Shown here: positions 24,395-33,281 of the stretch, piece after piece
Layout: each line of letters begins with the position of its first letter
How positions within the stretch are numbered: the first letter of the stretch is position 1
Origin: Oceanibaculum indicum P24
Lineage (GTDB): Bacteria > Pseudomonadota > Alphaproteobacteria > Oceanibaculales > Oceanibaculaceae
Assembly (NCBI RefSeq): GCF_000299935.1
Contig: NZ_AMRL01000003.1
Span: 124,001 to 188,000, forward strand
Direction of reading: 5' to 3'
Length of the DNA: 64,000 bases
Position numbers and translations under genes: made by a program
The notes under the pieces: generated by a model
The model's input: only the letters and a program-made list of their open reading frames with translations
Databases searched by the model: none
Told to the model about the DNA's origin: nothing

Positions 24395-25516
24395 TCACGC
24401 CCCCGCGCCGATATAGTGCCGGGCATAACGGCTGCCCAGCGAGGTCAGAATTTCATAGCCGATCGTGCCAGCGTCCCGTGCCGCATCATCGGGCGTATAG
24501 CCCTCGCCCAGCAGCTCCATGAGCCCGCCCGGATAGACCAGCCCCTCGGGCAGGTCGGTGACGTCGAAAGTCAGCAGATCCATCGATACCCGCCCGATCA
24601 TCGGAACCTCGTGCCCCGCGATCCGGGCAACCCCGCGATTGCTGAGAGCGCGCAGATAGCCGTCCGCGTAACCTGTTGCAACAGTTGCAATTTTGGAGGG
24701 CTTGTCGCACCGGCGCGTGGCACCGTATCCAACCCCCTCCCCCCTGTCAACGTGACGGACCTGAAGGACACGGCCTTCCAGCCGCACCGCCTGGCGCATC
24801 GGGTTCGGCGCGCCCGGCGTCGGGTTCACGCCATAGAGTGCTGCCCCCGGCCGCACCAGGTCGAAATGATAGTCGGGGCCGAGGAAGATGGCCGAGGAGG
24901 CGGCAAGGCTTCCCTTCGCGCCTGGCAGCGAAGCCAGCGCCACGCGAAAGCGCGTCAGCTGCGCCGCGTTCAGCGGATGCGACGGCTCGTCCGGGCAGGC
25001 CATATGGGTCATCACATAGGTGATCTCGATCCCCTCCAGCAATGCGGGATCGGCAGCGAGCTTTTCGGTTTCCTGCGGGTCGAGCCCCAGCCGGTTCATG
25101 CCGGTATCGACATGCAGGATCGCCGGCGCGGCCTGTCCGGCCTTCGCGGTCTCCGCGCGCCAGCGTTCGACCTGTCCCAAATCGTTCAGCACCGGGATCA
25201 GCCGGTCGCGCAGGAAGATCGGCGCGGTGCCCGGCAGCAGCCCGCCCAGCACGGCGACCTCGACCTGCGGCAGCAGTCCGCGCAGGCGCAGCCCCTCATC
25301 CAGTGTGGCCACGAAGAACAACGTGCAGCCGGCATCGGCCAGGGCGGGGGCAACCGGGTCGATCCCCAGCCCATAGGCATCCGCCTTCACGACCGCCGCG
25401 CAGGCGGCCGGCGCCGCGCGGTCGCGCAGCAAACGCCAATTGTCGGTTACGGCGGTCAGGTCGATGGTCAGGATGGAACAGGCGGCCTCGGTCTGCATGG
25501 CGTGGTCATCGCCCAT
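24395..25516 (-). CDS. alr: Alanine racemase
   Basis: This PLP enzyme of 373 residues makes D-alanine for peptidoglycan. The PLP lysine lies in VVKADAYGLG at about residue 44. HVDTGMNRLG, MTHMACPDEP, GYADGYLR and the catalytic tyrosine region VGYGATRR are all present, and GRVSMDLLTFDVTDL is the dimer-side motif. A second in-frame ATG 18 bases in (25498) is an equally plausible start. It lies 13 bases after dnaB and just before mlaE. Confidence 0.94.
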   Translation of the reverse strand: MGDDHAMQTEAACSILTIDLTAVTDNWRLLRDRAAPAACAAVVKADAYGLGIDPVAPALADAGCTLFFVATLDEGLRLRGLLPQVEVAVLGGLLPGTAPIFLRDRLIPVLNDLGQVERWRAETAKAGQAAPAILHVDTGMNRLGLDPQETEKLAADPALLEGIEITYVMTHMACPDEPSHPLNAAQLTRFRVALASLPGAKGSLAASSAIFLGPDYHFDLVRPGAALYGVNPTPGAPNPMRQAVRLEGRVLQVRHVDRGEGVGYGATRRCDKPSKIATVATGYADGYLRALSNRGVARIAGHEVPMIGRVSMDLLTFDVTDLPEGLVYPGGLMELLGEGYTPDDAARDAGTIGYEILTSLGSRYARHYIGAGA

Positions 25517-25529
25517 CCGGTGCCGGGGG

Positions 25530-27065
25530 TCAATACGTATCGGGCAGGTGATCGTCCGCGACGTAGTTCGAGAATTTCGTCGTGTTGCCGTCGAAACGCA
25601 GGGTGATCTTGCCGGTCGGGCCGTGGCGCTGCTTGCCGATGATCACCTCGGCCTTGCCATAGGCGCTCTCGCACAGCGACTTCCAGTGCTCGTGCCGGTC
25701 ATGGAACTTCTCGTCGCCTTCGTCGGGCCGGCGCACCGGCTCCGCGCGGCCGAGATAATATTCCTCGCGGAACACGAACATGACGACGTCGGCGTCCTGC
25801 TCGATGGAGCCGGATTCGCGCAGGTCGGCCAGCTGCGGGCGCTTGTCCTCGCGCTGCTCGACGGCGCGCGACAGCTGCGACAGGGCGATCACCGGCACAT
25901 GCAGTTCCTTGGCGATGGCCTTCAGGTTCCGTGTGATCTCGGAAATCTCGTTCACGCGGTTCTCGGCCCGGGCGCCGGCGGGGGCCTGCAGCAGCTGCAG
26001 ATAGTCGACCACGATCATGTGCAGCCCGTGCTGGCGCTTCAGCCGCCGGGCGCGGGTGCGAAGCGAGGAGACCGGCAAGGCCGGCGTATCGTCGATGAAC
26101 AGCGGCGTGCGTTCCAGCCGCTGGGTCGCCTGCACCAGCTTCTGGAAATCCTGATCGTTCAGCTCGCCCTTGCGGATTTTCTCCGACGGGATGCCGGTCT
26201 GCTCGGCGAGGATACGGGTGGCCAGCTGTTCGGCCGACATTTCCAGCGAGAAGAAGGCGACGACGTAGCGGTCATCCTGTTCCAGCGTCCGGGTGGCGGC
26301 ATGGAAGGCGATGTTGGTGGCCAGCGCCGTCTTGCCCATGGCGGGACGGCCGGCAAGGATCAGCAGGTCCGAATAGTGCAGACCGCCCAGCATCTTGTCG
26401 AGTTCGGTGAAACCCGAAGGCACACCGGCCAGCCCGCCCTCACGACGGTAGGCGCTGGCCGCCATCTCGATGGAATCCGCCATCGCCTTGGAGAAGGTCT
26501 GGAACCCGCGCTCGCTGCGCCCGGTCTCGGCGAGGCCAAACAACCGCCCTTCCGCCGCCTCGATCTGGCTTTCGGCAGTGGCGTCGAGATCATGCTTGAA
26601 GGCCTCGTTCACCACCGTCTCGCCGAAATCGATCAGCTGCCGGCGCAGATAGAGGTCATAGACGGTGCGGCCGTAATCCTCCGCATTCACCACGGTCACG
26701 ACCGAGGCCGCCAGCTTCACCAGATATTGCGCGCCGCCGACATCGGCCAGCGAGCCGTCCTGATCGAAGAAATTCTTCAGGGTGATCGGGTTGGCCATCT
26801 GGCCGCGCTCGATCAGCTTGCCGCAGGCCTCATAGATGCGGCCATTCACCGGATCGGCGAAATGATCCTTCTGCAGGAATTCGGACACCCGCTCATAGGC
26901 GCCATTATTGACCAGGATGGCGCCCAGCAGCGCCTGCTCCGCTTCCAGATTATGCGGCGGGATGCGGTAGGGCGGGCTCTGCGGGTCGGTTACCCCTTCT
27001 GCGGGGCGCTCCGCCCGGTCCGGCAGGCTGGTGATCTTCGCGCTGGTCTGATTTCCGTCGGTCAT
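25530..27065 (-). CDS. dnaB: Replicative DNA helicase DnaB
   Basis: This 511-residue hexameric helicase has the N-terminal primase-interaction domain (PPHNLEAEQALLGAIL near 36-51) and a RecA-like motor with Walker A GRPAMGKT at 239-246, VAFFSLEMSAEQLATR, HMIVVDYLQLL (Walker B) and SQLSRAVEQREDKRPQLADLRESGSIEQDADVV across the arginine-finger region. It unwinds the fork during replication. Its gene is separated from rplI by a terminator, so it has its own promoter in the 170-base gap, which also carries a DnaA box. Confidence 0.97.
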   Translation of the reverse strand: MTDGNQTSAKITSLPDRAERPAEGVTDPQSPPYRIPPHNLEAEQALLGAILVNNGAYERVSEFLQKDHFADPVNGRIYEACGKLIERGQMANPITLKNFFDQDGSLADVGGAQYLVKLAASVVTVVNAEDYGRTVYDLYLRRQLIDFGETVVNEAFKHDLDATAESQIEAAEGRLFGLAETGRSERGFQTFSKAMADSIEMAASAYRREGGLAGVPSGFTELDKMLGGLHYSDLLILAGRPAMGKTALATNIAFHAATRTLEQDDRYVVAFFSLEMSAEQLATRILAEQTGIPSEKIRKGELNDQDFQKLVQATQRLERTPLFIDDTPALPVSSLRTRARRLKRQHGLHMIVVDYLQLLQAPAGARAENRVNEISEITRNLKAIAKELHVPVIALSQLSRAVEQREDKRPQLADLRESGSIEQDADVVMFVFREEYYLGRAEPVRRPDEGDEKFHDRHEHWKSLCESAYGKAEVIIGKQRHGPTGKITLRFDGNTTKFSNYVADDHLPDTY

Positions 27066-27132
27066 GTCCGCACTCTATCCCCACAGGCCCGGCATCGGAA
27101 GATGCCGCCGGAAAAGGAAACGGGGATGGATT

Positions 27133-27141
27133 TTATCCACA
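27133..27141 (+). promoter_or_regulatory. Perfect DnaA box upstream of dnaB
   Basis: TTATCCACA at 27133-27141 is the strongest DnaA-binding consensus. It lies about 70 bases upstream of the dnaB start, between dnaB and the rplI terminator. The location fits DnaA control of dnaB, but one 9-mer could also occur by chance. Confidence 0.5.
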
Positions 27142-27174
27142 GCCTGTTAACTGCGTGGACAAAGGCTTCCGGAC

Positions 27175-27208
27175 AAAGAAAAACGGCGCCCCGCGAAGGG
27201 GCGCCGTT
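27175..27208 (-). terminator. Intrinsic terminator after rplI
   Basis: Read on the minus strand, AACGGCGCCCC-TTCG-CGGGGCGCCGTT forms a strong GC stem with a stable loop, followed by TTTCTTT. It lies about 30 bases after the rplI stop and ends the rpsF-rpsR-DUF2232-rplI transcript before dnaB. Confidence 0.93.
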
Positions 27209-27237
27209 CCTCGGAAAAAATCTTCTAGCGCGAAAGA

Positions 27238-27813
27238 TCAGTCGCGCGACGACATCTCGTAGCCTTCGGCAGCCGCATCCTCGGCGGCCTGGATGAGCTC
27301 CTCGATCTCGTCAACCGGCTCATTGCTCATGAAGGCTTCGCCGGTCTTCGCCTGAGTCTCGGCCTCTTCCGCCGAACGGGCGACGTTCGCCGTGATGCTC
27401 ACCGCGACTTCCGGGTGCAGCACGACGCGCAGGCCGAACAGGCCCAGCGTCTTGATCGGCTTGTCGATGATCACCTGGCGGCGGTCGATGGTCACTCCGG
27501 CCTCGGTCACCGCCTCGGCAACGTCACGCGCGGTCACGGAACCGAACAGGTTGCCCATCTCGCTGGCCTGGCGAACCAGGACGACGCTCATGCCGTCCAG
27601 CTTGCCGGCGACCTGCTCGGCCTCCTGCTTGCGCTGCAGGTTCTCCGCCTCAAGCTGCGTCTTGCGGGACTGGAACTGCTCCAGGTTCCCCTTGGTCGCC
27701 CGCAGCGCCTTGCTCTGCGGCAGCAGGAAATTACGGGCAAAGCCGGGCCGAACCTTGACCACGTCGCCCATCTGGCCGAGCTTCTCGACACGCTCGAGCA
27801 GGATGACTTCCAT
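27238..27813 (-). CDS. rplI: 50S ribosomal protein L9
   Basis: This 191-residue L9 starts at [19 protein letters not shown], the family's signature, with GGAG 8 bases before the [21 protein letters not shown] continues the N-terminal RNA-binding domain, and a long helix (about 45-75) leads to the C-terminal domain. The last 40 residues, rich in Glu and Ala, form an acidic tail longer than in E. coli L9 (149 residues), a common alphaproteobacterial trait. It is the last gene before the terminator. Confidence 0.97.
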   Translation of the reverse strand: MEVILLERVEKLGQMGDVVKVRPGFARNFLLPQSKALRATKGNLEQFQSRKTQLEAENLQRKQEAEQVAGKLDGMSVVLVRQASEMGNLFGSVTARDVAEAVTEAGVTIDRRQVIIDKPIKTLGLFGLRVVLHPEVAVSITANVARSAEEAETQAKTGEAFMSNEPVDEIEELIQAAEDAAAEGYEMSSRD

Positions 27814-27818
27814 ATTCT

Positions 27819-28775
27819 TCACTCCTCGCCTTGGGTCGGACCGGCGAACCGACGCCGCAGCCCGAAAAGCTGATCGACGATACCGAGCAGCATCACCAGC
27901 AGAACCGGCCAGCCGAACAGCACCATCGTCACATACACAACAACCAACAACACCTGTCTTGCGGCGAGCTTCAGGATGAAGCCATGCACCACCGCCAGAC
28001 CGGCGAACAAATACGCCATGCCGAGCACGACCAGCAGATTGCGCCCGATATACCCCAAACCACCAGGCGCCACCAGCCCAACCACCGCCGCCACGACCAG
28101 GGCCACCAGCAGCGCGCGGGGCAATTCCAGCGTCGCCATGTCCGGCGACGGGCGGAGATTGCGCCCGAAGCGCGAGGCCAGCCCCTGCGCCAGCGCGCCG
28201 TTGACCGCGATCATCACGACCCAGGAGGCCGCCGCGATCCCCGGAAACAGCGCCGCCATCAACGCGATGGCCGGCGTGATCTCTCCGGTTTCCGCCCCGC
28301 CCGCCTGCAGCATTCCCTGCAGGCCGGCATTCAGGAACGTCCGGACCGCTGCCTCCAGCCCGCCCTCGCTGCCTGCGAAGACCAGCCAGATGATCACCAG
28401 CACCGTGGCCGCCATGGCGGCCAGCAGGGCCGTCAGCCGGCCCAGCGGGTACCATTCGATCCCGCTGCCCTCCTCGCCTGCCATGACAGGCCGGGAGAGC
28501 AAGGCCTGGCGGACCAGAACCGCGACGGGCAGCACCTCGATCCCGAGATAGAGCCCCGCCGCCATCAGGCTGCCGCTGGCCAGCCCGACGATAACGAAGG
28601 CCGCAGCCCCCGCCACCAGCAGGGCGGTCAGCCCCAGCGCGAGACCGGCCAGGAACAGCGGCAGCGGCGCCAGATAGGCCAGCAGGAAGGCGCCGGGAGA
28701 TCCCAACACCACGGACAGATACAGTGCCGCGCTTGTCAGCCCGGCCGCACCGGCCCATCCCCAATAGCCTGTCAT
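27819..28775 (-). CDS. DUF2232-type membrane protein
   Basis: This 318-residue protein has eight or nine membrane helices. It lies between rpsR and rplI, where alphaproteobacteria usually carry a DUF2232 (YybS-like) membrane protein, and its helical pattern fits. The motif [19 protein letters not shown] near the end is conserved in that family. The function is unknown. It ends 5 bases before rplI and starts 63 bases after rpsR, so it is part of the ribosomal protein operon. Confidence 0.83.
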   Translation of the reverse strand: MTGYWGWAGAAGLTSAALYLSVVLGSPGAFLLAYLAPLPLFLAGLALGLTALLVAGAAAFVIVGLASGSLMAAGLYLGIEVLPVAVLVRQALLSRPVMAGEEGSGIEWYPLGRLTALLAAMAATVLVIIWLVFAGSEGGLEAAVRTFLNAGLQGMLQAGGAETGEITPAIALMAALFPGIAAASWVVMIAVNGALAQGLASRFGRNLRPSPDMATLELPRALLVALVVAAVVGLVAPGGLGYIGRNLLVVLGMAYLFAGLAVVHGFILKLAARQVLLVVVYVTMVLFGWPVLLVMLLGIVDQLFGLRRRFAGPTQGEE

Positions 28776-28838
28776 TGTCCTCCCACCGCGGCCCGGCTGG
28801 TCATTAACGCCGGTTCTGCGTCCTAAAAACGGACAAGC

Positions 28839-29084
28839 CTAGTCCAGCACGTAGGGCAGCAGCGCCAGGAAGCGGGCGCGCTTGATGGCCTGGGCCAGCT
28901 CGCGCTGCTTCTTGGTCGACACCGCCGTGATACGGCTCGGCACGATCTTGCCGCGCTCGGAGATGAAACGGCCGAGCAGACGGACGTCCTTGTAATCGAT
29001 CACCGGCGCATTCGGGCCGGAGAACGGGCAGGACTTGCGACGACGGGTAAAGGGCCGCCGGCCACCACCAGGACGGATGCTCAT
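28839..29084 (-). CDS. rpsR: 30S ribosomal protein S18
   Basis: This 81-residue protein has the S18 pattern: RRKSCPFSG near 15-23, [19 protein letters not shown], and the basic end [22 protein letters not shown]18 binds S6 and 16S rRNA on the platform of the small subunit. Its ATG overlaps the rpsF stop (ATGA), so the pair is translated together. Confidence 0.98.
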   Translation of the reverse strand: MSIRPGGGRRPFTRRRKSCPFSGPNAPVIDYKDVRLLGRFISERGKIVPSRITAVSTKKQRELAQAIKRARFLALLPYVLD

Positions 29085-29554
29085 GCCACGTCTCCTTCGC
29101 TACGGCTCTCGTTCGAGTCGCCGCGGTCGTAATTGCGCGGACCCCGGTCACCTCGGTCGCCACGATCACCGCGCGGGCCGCGATCACCCCGGTCGCCACG
29201 ATCACCGCGCTCCGGACGGTCGCCACGCTCGCTGCGCTGCTGCAGCATCACCGACTGGCCATCCTGCAGCGCCTCGACCCGCAGGGTCAGGCAGCGCAGC
29301 ACGTCTTCGTTCAGGCGCATGTTGCGCTCCATCTCGGCGACGGCGGCAGCCGGCGCGTCGATGTTGAACATCACGTAGTGGCCCTTGCGGTTCTTCTTGA
29401 TCTTGTAGGCAAGGCTGCGCAGACCCCACTGCTCGAGGGACTTCACTTCGCCGCCATTATTCTTGATGATCTCCGAGAACTGCTCGGTCAGGGCTTCCAC
29501 CTGAGTGGTGGAAATGTCCTGGCGTGCGATCCACACGCTTTCATACAAAGCCAT
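29081..29554 (-). CDS. rpsF: 30S ribosomal protein S6 with a repetitive GDR-rich tail
   Basis: S6 (157 residues) binds S18 on the small-subunit platform. The folded part spans residues 1-105 and starts [15 protein letters not shown]. The tail from about 107 on is a basic/acidic, disordered stretch: the block [12 protein letters not shown] occurs twice in a row at residues 117-128 and 129-140, which at DNA level is a 36-bp tandem repeat. E. coli S6 ends in a modified run of Glu; this tail has none of that but is charged in the same place. It is the first gene of its operon. Confidence 0.96.
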   Translation of the reverse strand: MALYESVWIARQDISTTQVEALTEQFSEIIKNNGGEVKSLEQWGLRSLAYKIKKNRKGHYVMFNIDAPAAAVAEMERNMRLNEDVLRCLTLRVEALQDGQSVMLQQRSERGDRPERGDRGDRGDRGPRGDRGDRGDRGPRNYDRGDSNESRSEGDVA

Positions 29555-29656
29555 TCATAACCCCTTCTGGCTATATCGGCCCCCGCCGGACCTTCCGAAA
29601 ACCGGAAAATCGGACACAGGCATAGCCGGCCCCATTGCCGGCAAGGGAAAAACGAA
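29555..29656 (-). promoter_or_regulatory. Candidate S6-S18 ribosomal protein leader
   Basis: The leader between the promoter and rpsF can form an outer helix GGCTAT (29622-29627 on the plus strand) with ATAGCC (29569-29574), enclosing TTCCG-gtttt-CGGAA. A second stem uses GCCGGC on both sides of AATGGG. The position fits the known S6-S18 autoregulatory leader, where the two proteins bind the mRNA. Helix pairings are read from sequence; matching to the known motif is not verified. Confidence 0.4.
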
Positions 29657-29662
29657 GCGCCG

Positions 29663-29690
29663 CTTATACACGAAGGCGCGCCCGGTTCAA
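29663..29690 (-). promoter_or_regulatory. Sigma-70-type promoter of the rpsF operon
   Basis: On the minus strand, TTGAAC (29685-29690) and TATAAG (29663-29668) are separated by 16 bases. They are followed by about 100 bases of leader before rpsF. The -10 has 5 of 6 consensus bases and the -35 has 4. Confidence 0.65.
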
Positions 29691-29732
29691 GCACAGATTT
29701 GGCCGAACCTGCCCTGAATGGTGTGGCAGGAC

Positions 29733-29760
29733 TTGACAGGCAGGGCTGGCAGGCTATCAC
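29733..29760 (+). promoter_or_regulatory. Sigma-70-type promoter of fabD
   Basis: TTGACA (29733-29738, perfect) and TATCAC (29755-29760) are separated by 16 bases, and the fabD ATG is at 29793. The pair is divergent from the rpsF promoter 43 bases away. Confidence 0.6.
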
Positions 29761-29792
29761 TTGCCGCCATTTCGCGGCGAGCCGGAAAGAGC

Positions 29793-30740
29793 ATGATGAA
29801 ACGCACCTTCGTATTTCCCGGACAGGGGTCCCAGGCCGTCGGCATGGGCAAGGAACTGGCCGAGGCCTACCCCGCCGCCCGCGAGGTCTTCGACATGGTG
29901 GACGAGGCGCTGGGCGAAAAGCTCTCCGCGCTGATCTTCGACGGGCCGCTGGAAACCCTGACCCTGACCGAGAACGCGCAGCCGGCACTGATGGCGGTTT
30001 CCGTCGCCGCCGTGCGCGCGCTGGAAAGCGTCACCGGCAAGCAGCTGGCCGCGATGGGGCACTTCGTCGCCGGCCACTCGCTGGGCGAATATTCGGCGCT
30101 GGCCGCCGCCCGCTCCCTGGAGCTGGAGGATGCCGCCCGCCTGCTGCGCCTGCGCGGCCAATCCATGCAGAAGGCCGTGCCGGTCGGCGCCGGCGCCATG
30201 TGCGCCATGCTGGGCGTCGAGATCGAGCTGGCCCGCGAGATCGCCGCGGAAGCAGCAGAAGATCAGGTCTGCGATATCGCCAACGACAATGGCGGCGGCC
30301 AGGTGGTGCTGAGCGGCGACAAGGCAGCGGTGGAACGCGCCGTAGCCATCGCTACAGCCAAGGGCGTCAAGCGCAGCGTCATGCTGCCGGTCAGCGCGCC
30401 GTTCCACTGCACGCTGATGGCGCCCGCCGCCGATGCGATGGGCCAGGCGCTGGCCGAAATCAGCCTGCAGAAGCCGTCCATCCCGGTGATCGCCAACGTC
30501 TCCGCCCAGGCCGAGACCGACCCGGCAAACCTGCGCCAGCTTCTCGTACAGCAGGTGACCGGCATGGTACGCTGGCGCGAATCGATGGTGCATGCCGCCG
30601 ATCAGGGTGTGACCCAACTGGTCGAGCTGGGCGCCGGCAAGGTGCTGACCGGCCTCGCCAAGCGCATCGATCCGCGCCTGGAAGGCGTTGCCATCGGCGC
30701 GCCGGCGGCGATCGAGGCTTTCGCTGAGACGCTCGGCTGA
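29793..30740 (+). CDS. fabD: Malonyl-CoA:ACP transacylase
   Basis: FabD moves the malonyl group from CoA to ACP, giving the extender for fatty acid synthesis. This 315-residue protein starts at MMKRTFVFPGQGSQ (a GGAAAGAG ribosome site lies just upstream). The catalytic serine is Ser96 in GHSLGEY, and the histidine lies in SAPFHCTLM. GMVRWRESM near the end is also typical. The next ATG, one codon on, is equally possible. It is first in fabD-fabG-acpP-fabF. Confidence 0.96.
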   Translation: MMKRTFVFPGQGSQAVGMGKELAEAYPAAREVFDMVDEALGEKLSALIFDGPLETLTLTENAQPALMAVSVAAVRALESVTGKQLAAMGHFVAGHSLGEYSALAAARSLELEDAARLLRLRGQSMQKAVPVGAGAMCAMLGVEIELAREIAAEAAEDQVCDIANDNGGGQVVLSGDKAAVERAVAIATAKGVKRSVMLPVSAPFHCTLMAPAADAMGQALAEISLQKPSIPVIANVSAQAETDPANLRQLLVQQVTGMVRWRESMVHAADQGVTQLVELGAGKVLTGLAKRIDPRLEGVAIGAPAAIEAFAETLG

Positions 30741-30780
30741 GCCACAGCCGGACCGGCTTTATAAGGATAGGGAGTATCGC

Positions 30781-31518
30781 ATGTTCGATTTGACGGGAAA
30801 GGTCGCGCTTGTCACCGGCGCGTCGGGCGGCATCGGCGGCGCCATCGCGCGTGCCCTGCACGCCCAGGGCGCCACGGTGGCGCTAAGCGGCACCCGCACC
30901 GGCCCGCTGGAGGAACTGGCGGGCGAGCTGGGTGAGCGCGCCGTCGTCACCCCGGCGAACCTCACCGACACGGCCGCCACCGAGGCGCTGATCAAGACCG
31001 TCGAGGAACAGGCCGGCGGGCTGGACATCCTGGTGAACAATGCCGGGCTGACCCGCGACGGCCTGCTGCTGCGCATGAAGGACGAGGACTGGCAGACCGT
31101 GCTGGACGTCAACCTGACCGCCGGCATGCGCCTGGCCCGCGCAGCCCTGCGCGGCATGATGAAGAAGCGCTGGGGCCGGATCGTCGGCATATCCTCCGTG
31201 GTCGGCGCCACAGGCAATCCGGGACAGACCAACTACGCCGCATCCAAGGCCGGCATGATCGGCTTCTCCAAGGCGCTGGCCGCCGAAGTCGCGGCGCGCG
31301 GCATCACGGTAAACATTGTCGCCCCCGGCTTCATCGCCACCGCCATGACCGATGCCTTGTCGGAAGAGCAGCGCGCCAAGCTGTCGGAGCGGATTCCCGC
31401 CGGCCGGCTGGGCACACCGGAAGATATCGCCGCCTCGGTCGTCTATCTGGCAAGTGAGGAGGCCGCCTACGTCACCGGCCACACCATTCATGTGAATGGC
31501 GGCATGGCGATGCTGTAA
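30781..31518 (+). CDS. fabG: 3-oxoacyl-ACP reductase FabG
   Basis: FabG reduces 3-oxoacyl-ACP with NADPH in each elongation cycle. It has 245 residues, TGASGGIG at 12-19, NNAGLTRDG near 87, and the active triad Ser139, Tyr152 and Lys156 (ISS ... YAASK). The conserved end VTGHTIHVNGGMAML is intact. A GGGAG ribosome site lies 6 bases before the ATG. A terminator follows, so acpP is expressed separately. Confidence 0.96.
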   Translation: MFDLTGKVALVTGASGGIGGAIARALHAQGATVALSGTRTGPLEELAGELGERAVVTPANLTDTAATEALIKTVEEQAGGLDILVNNAGLTRDGLLLRMKDEDWQTVLDVNLTAGMRLARAALRGMMKKRWGRIVGISSVVGATGNPGQTNYAASKAGMIGFSKALAAEVAARGITVNIVAPGFIATAMTDALSEEQRAKLSERIPAGRLGTPEDIAASVVYLASEEAAYVTGHTIHVNGGMAML

Positions 31519-31534
31519 TGGCCCTTATTAGGGT

Positions 31535-31562
31535 ATGAAACCGCTGCGAAAAGCGGTTTCAT
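31535..31562 (+). terminator. Intrinsic terminator between fabG and acpP
   Basis: ATGAAACCGCT, a loop GCGAAA, and AGCGGTTTCAT form an 11-bp stem 16 bases after the fabG stop, followed by GTTGCATTTG. The T-run is broken, so strength is moderate. It separates fabDG from the strongly needed acpP. Confidence 0.75.
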
Positions 31563-31700
31563 GTTGCATTTGTCGAAGGCTGGCCTGAAAAAACAAAGTG
31601 TGATAGAGAACCCCACCTTGCCGTCCGAGGGAAGTATCGGCCACAGGCGGCGCCTTCGGTAAACAGGTTTTTTTCAATATAAATCAAGGGACTGCTAATC

Positions 31701-31937
31701 ATGAGCGATGTCGCCGAGCGGGTGAAGAAGATCGTCGTCGAACACCTGGGTGTGGATGAGGCGAAGGTTACCGAGGATGCCAGCTTCATCGACGATCTGG
31801 GCGCCGACAGCCTAGACACCGTCGAGCTGGTGATGGCGTTCGAGGAAGAGTTCGGCTGCGAGATCCCGGACGACGCGGCGGAGAAGATCCAGACCGTGAA
31901 GGACGCGATCACCTTCATCGAGAAGAACGCTTCCTAA
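31701..31937 (+). CDS. acpP: Acyl carrier protein
   Basis: This 78-residue acidic protein carries growing acyl chains on a 4'-phosphopantetheine arm attached to Ser37 in [19 protein letters not shown]. The length and pattern are those of fatty-acid ACP. An AAGGGA ribosome site precedes the ATG. About 180 bases separate it from fabG, including a terminator and probably its own promoter, as is usual for this abundant protein. Confidence 0.98.
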   Translation: MSDVAERVKKIVVEHLGVDEAKVTEDASFIDDLGADSLDTVELVMAFEEEFGCEIPDDAAEKIQTVKDAITFIEKNAS

Positions 31938-32004
31938 GCGTCGCTGTCCTGTCGGTGCTGTACGCAGGATGCACGGATTCACGTAACGAACAGCGGTACA
32001 GAGC

Positions 32005-33270
32005 ATGAGACGTGTCGTCGTCACCGGGATGGGTCTGGTCACACCGCTGGGTTGCGGTGTCAACGCTACCTGGGATCGCCTCGTTGCCGGACAATCCGGA
32101 ATTACTGGCGTACAGCATTTCGATGTCTCGGACCTGCCGGCGAAGATCGCCGGCCAGGTGCCGGACGGCCCCGCATCGGAAGGCAAGTTCACCGCCGACG
32201 AGTGGGTGTCCACCAAAGACCAGCGCAAGATGGACCGCTTCATCGTCTATGCGGTGGCGGCGGCCGATCAGGCGGTGGCTGATTCGGGCCTAACCCCGGA
32301 CAGCGACGAGGAACGCGAGCGTATCGGCGTCATGATCGGCTCCGGCATCGGCGGGCTGGAGACCATCTATAATGGCTCCATCACGCTGAAGGAGCAGGGG
32401 CCGCGCCGGATCACCCCGTTCTTCATCCCGGCGGCGCTGATCAACCTGGCCTCCGGTCATGTCTCGATCAAATACGGCTTCCGCGGTCCGAACCATGCGC
32501 CGGTGACGGCCTGCTCGACCGGCGCGCATGCAATCGGCGATGCCTCCCGCCTCATCATGCATGGCGATGCTGACGTGATGGTTGCCGGCGGCGCGGAAGC
32601 CGCGGTCAGCCGCATCGGCATTGCCGGCTTCGCGGCGGCCCGCGCGCTCTCCACCAGCTATAACGATACGCCGGAAAAGGCCTCCCGCCCGTGGGACGAA
32701 GGCCGCGACGGCTTCGTCATGGGCGAAGGCGCCGGCGTCGTGGTGCTGGAAGAATATGAGCACGCCAAGAAGCGCGGCGCGACGATCTATGCCGAGATCG
32801 TCGGCTATGGCATGTCGGGCGATGCCCACCACATCACTGCCCCTGCGGATGACGGCAATGGCGGCTTCCGCTCCATGCGCGCGGCCCTGCGCAGCGCCAG
32901 CATGTCGCCCGAGGATATCGATTATGTGAACGCCCACGGCACCTCGACGCCGCTGGGTGACGAGATCGAGCTGGGCGCCGTAAAGCGGCTGTTCGGCGAT
33001 GCCGCGAAGTCGATTTCCATGTCCTCCACCAAGTCGGCCATCGGGCATCTGCTGGGTGCTGCCGGCAGCGTTGAGGCGATCTTCTGCATCCAGGCGATGC
33101 GCAACAGCCTGGTGCCGCCGACGCTGAACCTGGACAACCCGTCCGAGAGCTGCCAGGGCATCGACCTCGTGCCGCACAAGGCGAAGGAGAAGAAGGTCCG
33201 CGCGGCCCTCTCCAACTCCTTCGGGTTCGGCGGCACCAACGCCTCGCTGATCTTCACCTCGGTTGCCTGA
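32005..33270 (+). CDS. fabF: 3-oxoacyl-ACP synthase II
   Basis: FabF condenses malonyl-ACP with an acyl-ACP to lengthen the chain. This 421-residue thiolase-fold enzyme has the triad Cys170 (TACSTGAH), His near 310 (NAHGTSTPLGD) and His near 347 (SAIGHLLGAAG). The start MRRVVVTGMGLVTPLG is the family signature. It follows acpP by 67 bases and mltG begins 11 bases after it. Confidence 0.96.
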   Translation: MRRVVVTGMGLVTPLGCGVNATWDRLVAGQSGITGVQHFDVSDLPAKIAGQVPDGPASEGKFTADEWVSTKDQRKMDRFIVYAVAAADQAVADSGLTPDSDEERERIGVMIGSGIGGLETIYNGSITLKEQGPRRITPFFIPAALINLASGHVSIKYGFRGPNHAPVTACSTGAHAIGDASRLIMHGDADVMVAGGAEAAVSRIGIAGFAAARALSTSYNDTPEKASRPWDEGRDGFVMGEGAGVVVLEEYEHAKKRGATIYAEIVGYGMSGDAHHITAPADDGNGGFRSMRAALRSASMSPEDIDYVNAHGTSTPLGDEIELGAVKRLFGDAAKSISMSSTKSAIGHLLGAAGSVEAIFCIQAMRNSLVPPTLNLDNPSESCQGIDLVPHKAKEKKVRAALSNSFGFGGTNASLIFTSVA

Positions 33271-33281
33271 GCGGGCGTCCG

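Noticed and set aside
27238-28764. 508-codon minus-strand frame that includes rplI
   Set aside because: Only the last 191 codons (27238-27813) are L9, with its own ribosome site. The upstream part lies over the DUF2232 gene in another frame.
29125-29225. Repeats in the rpsF 3' end as a CRISPR array
   Set aside because: The 36-bp repeats are adjacent without spacers and lie in frame within the S6 gene.
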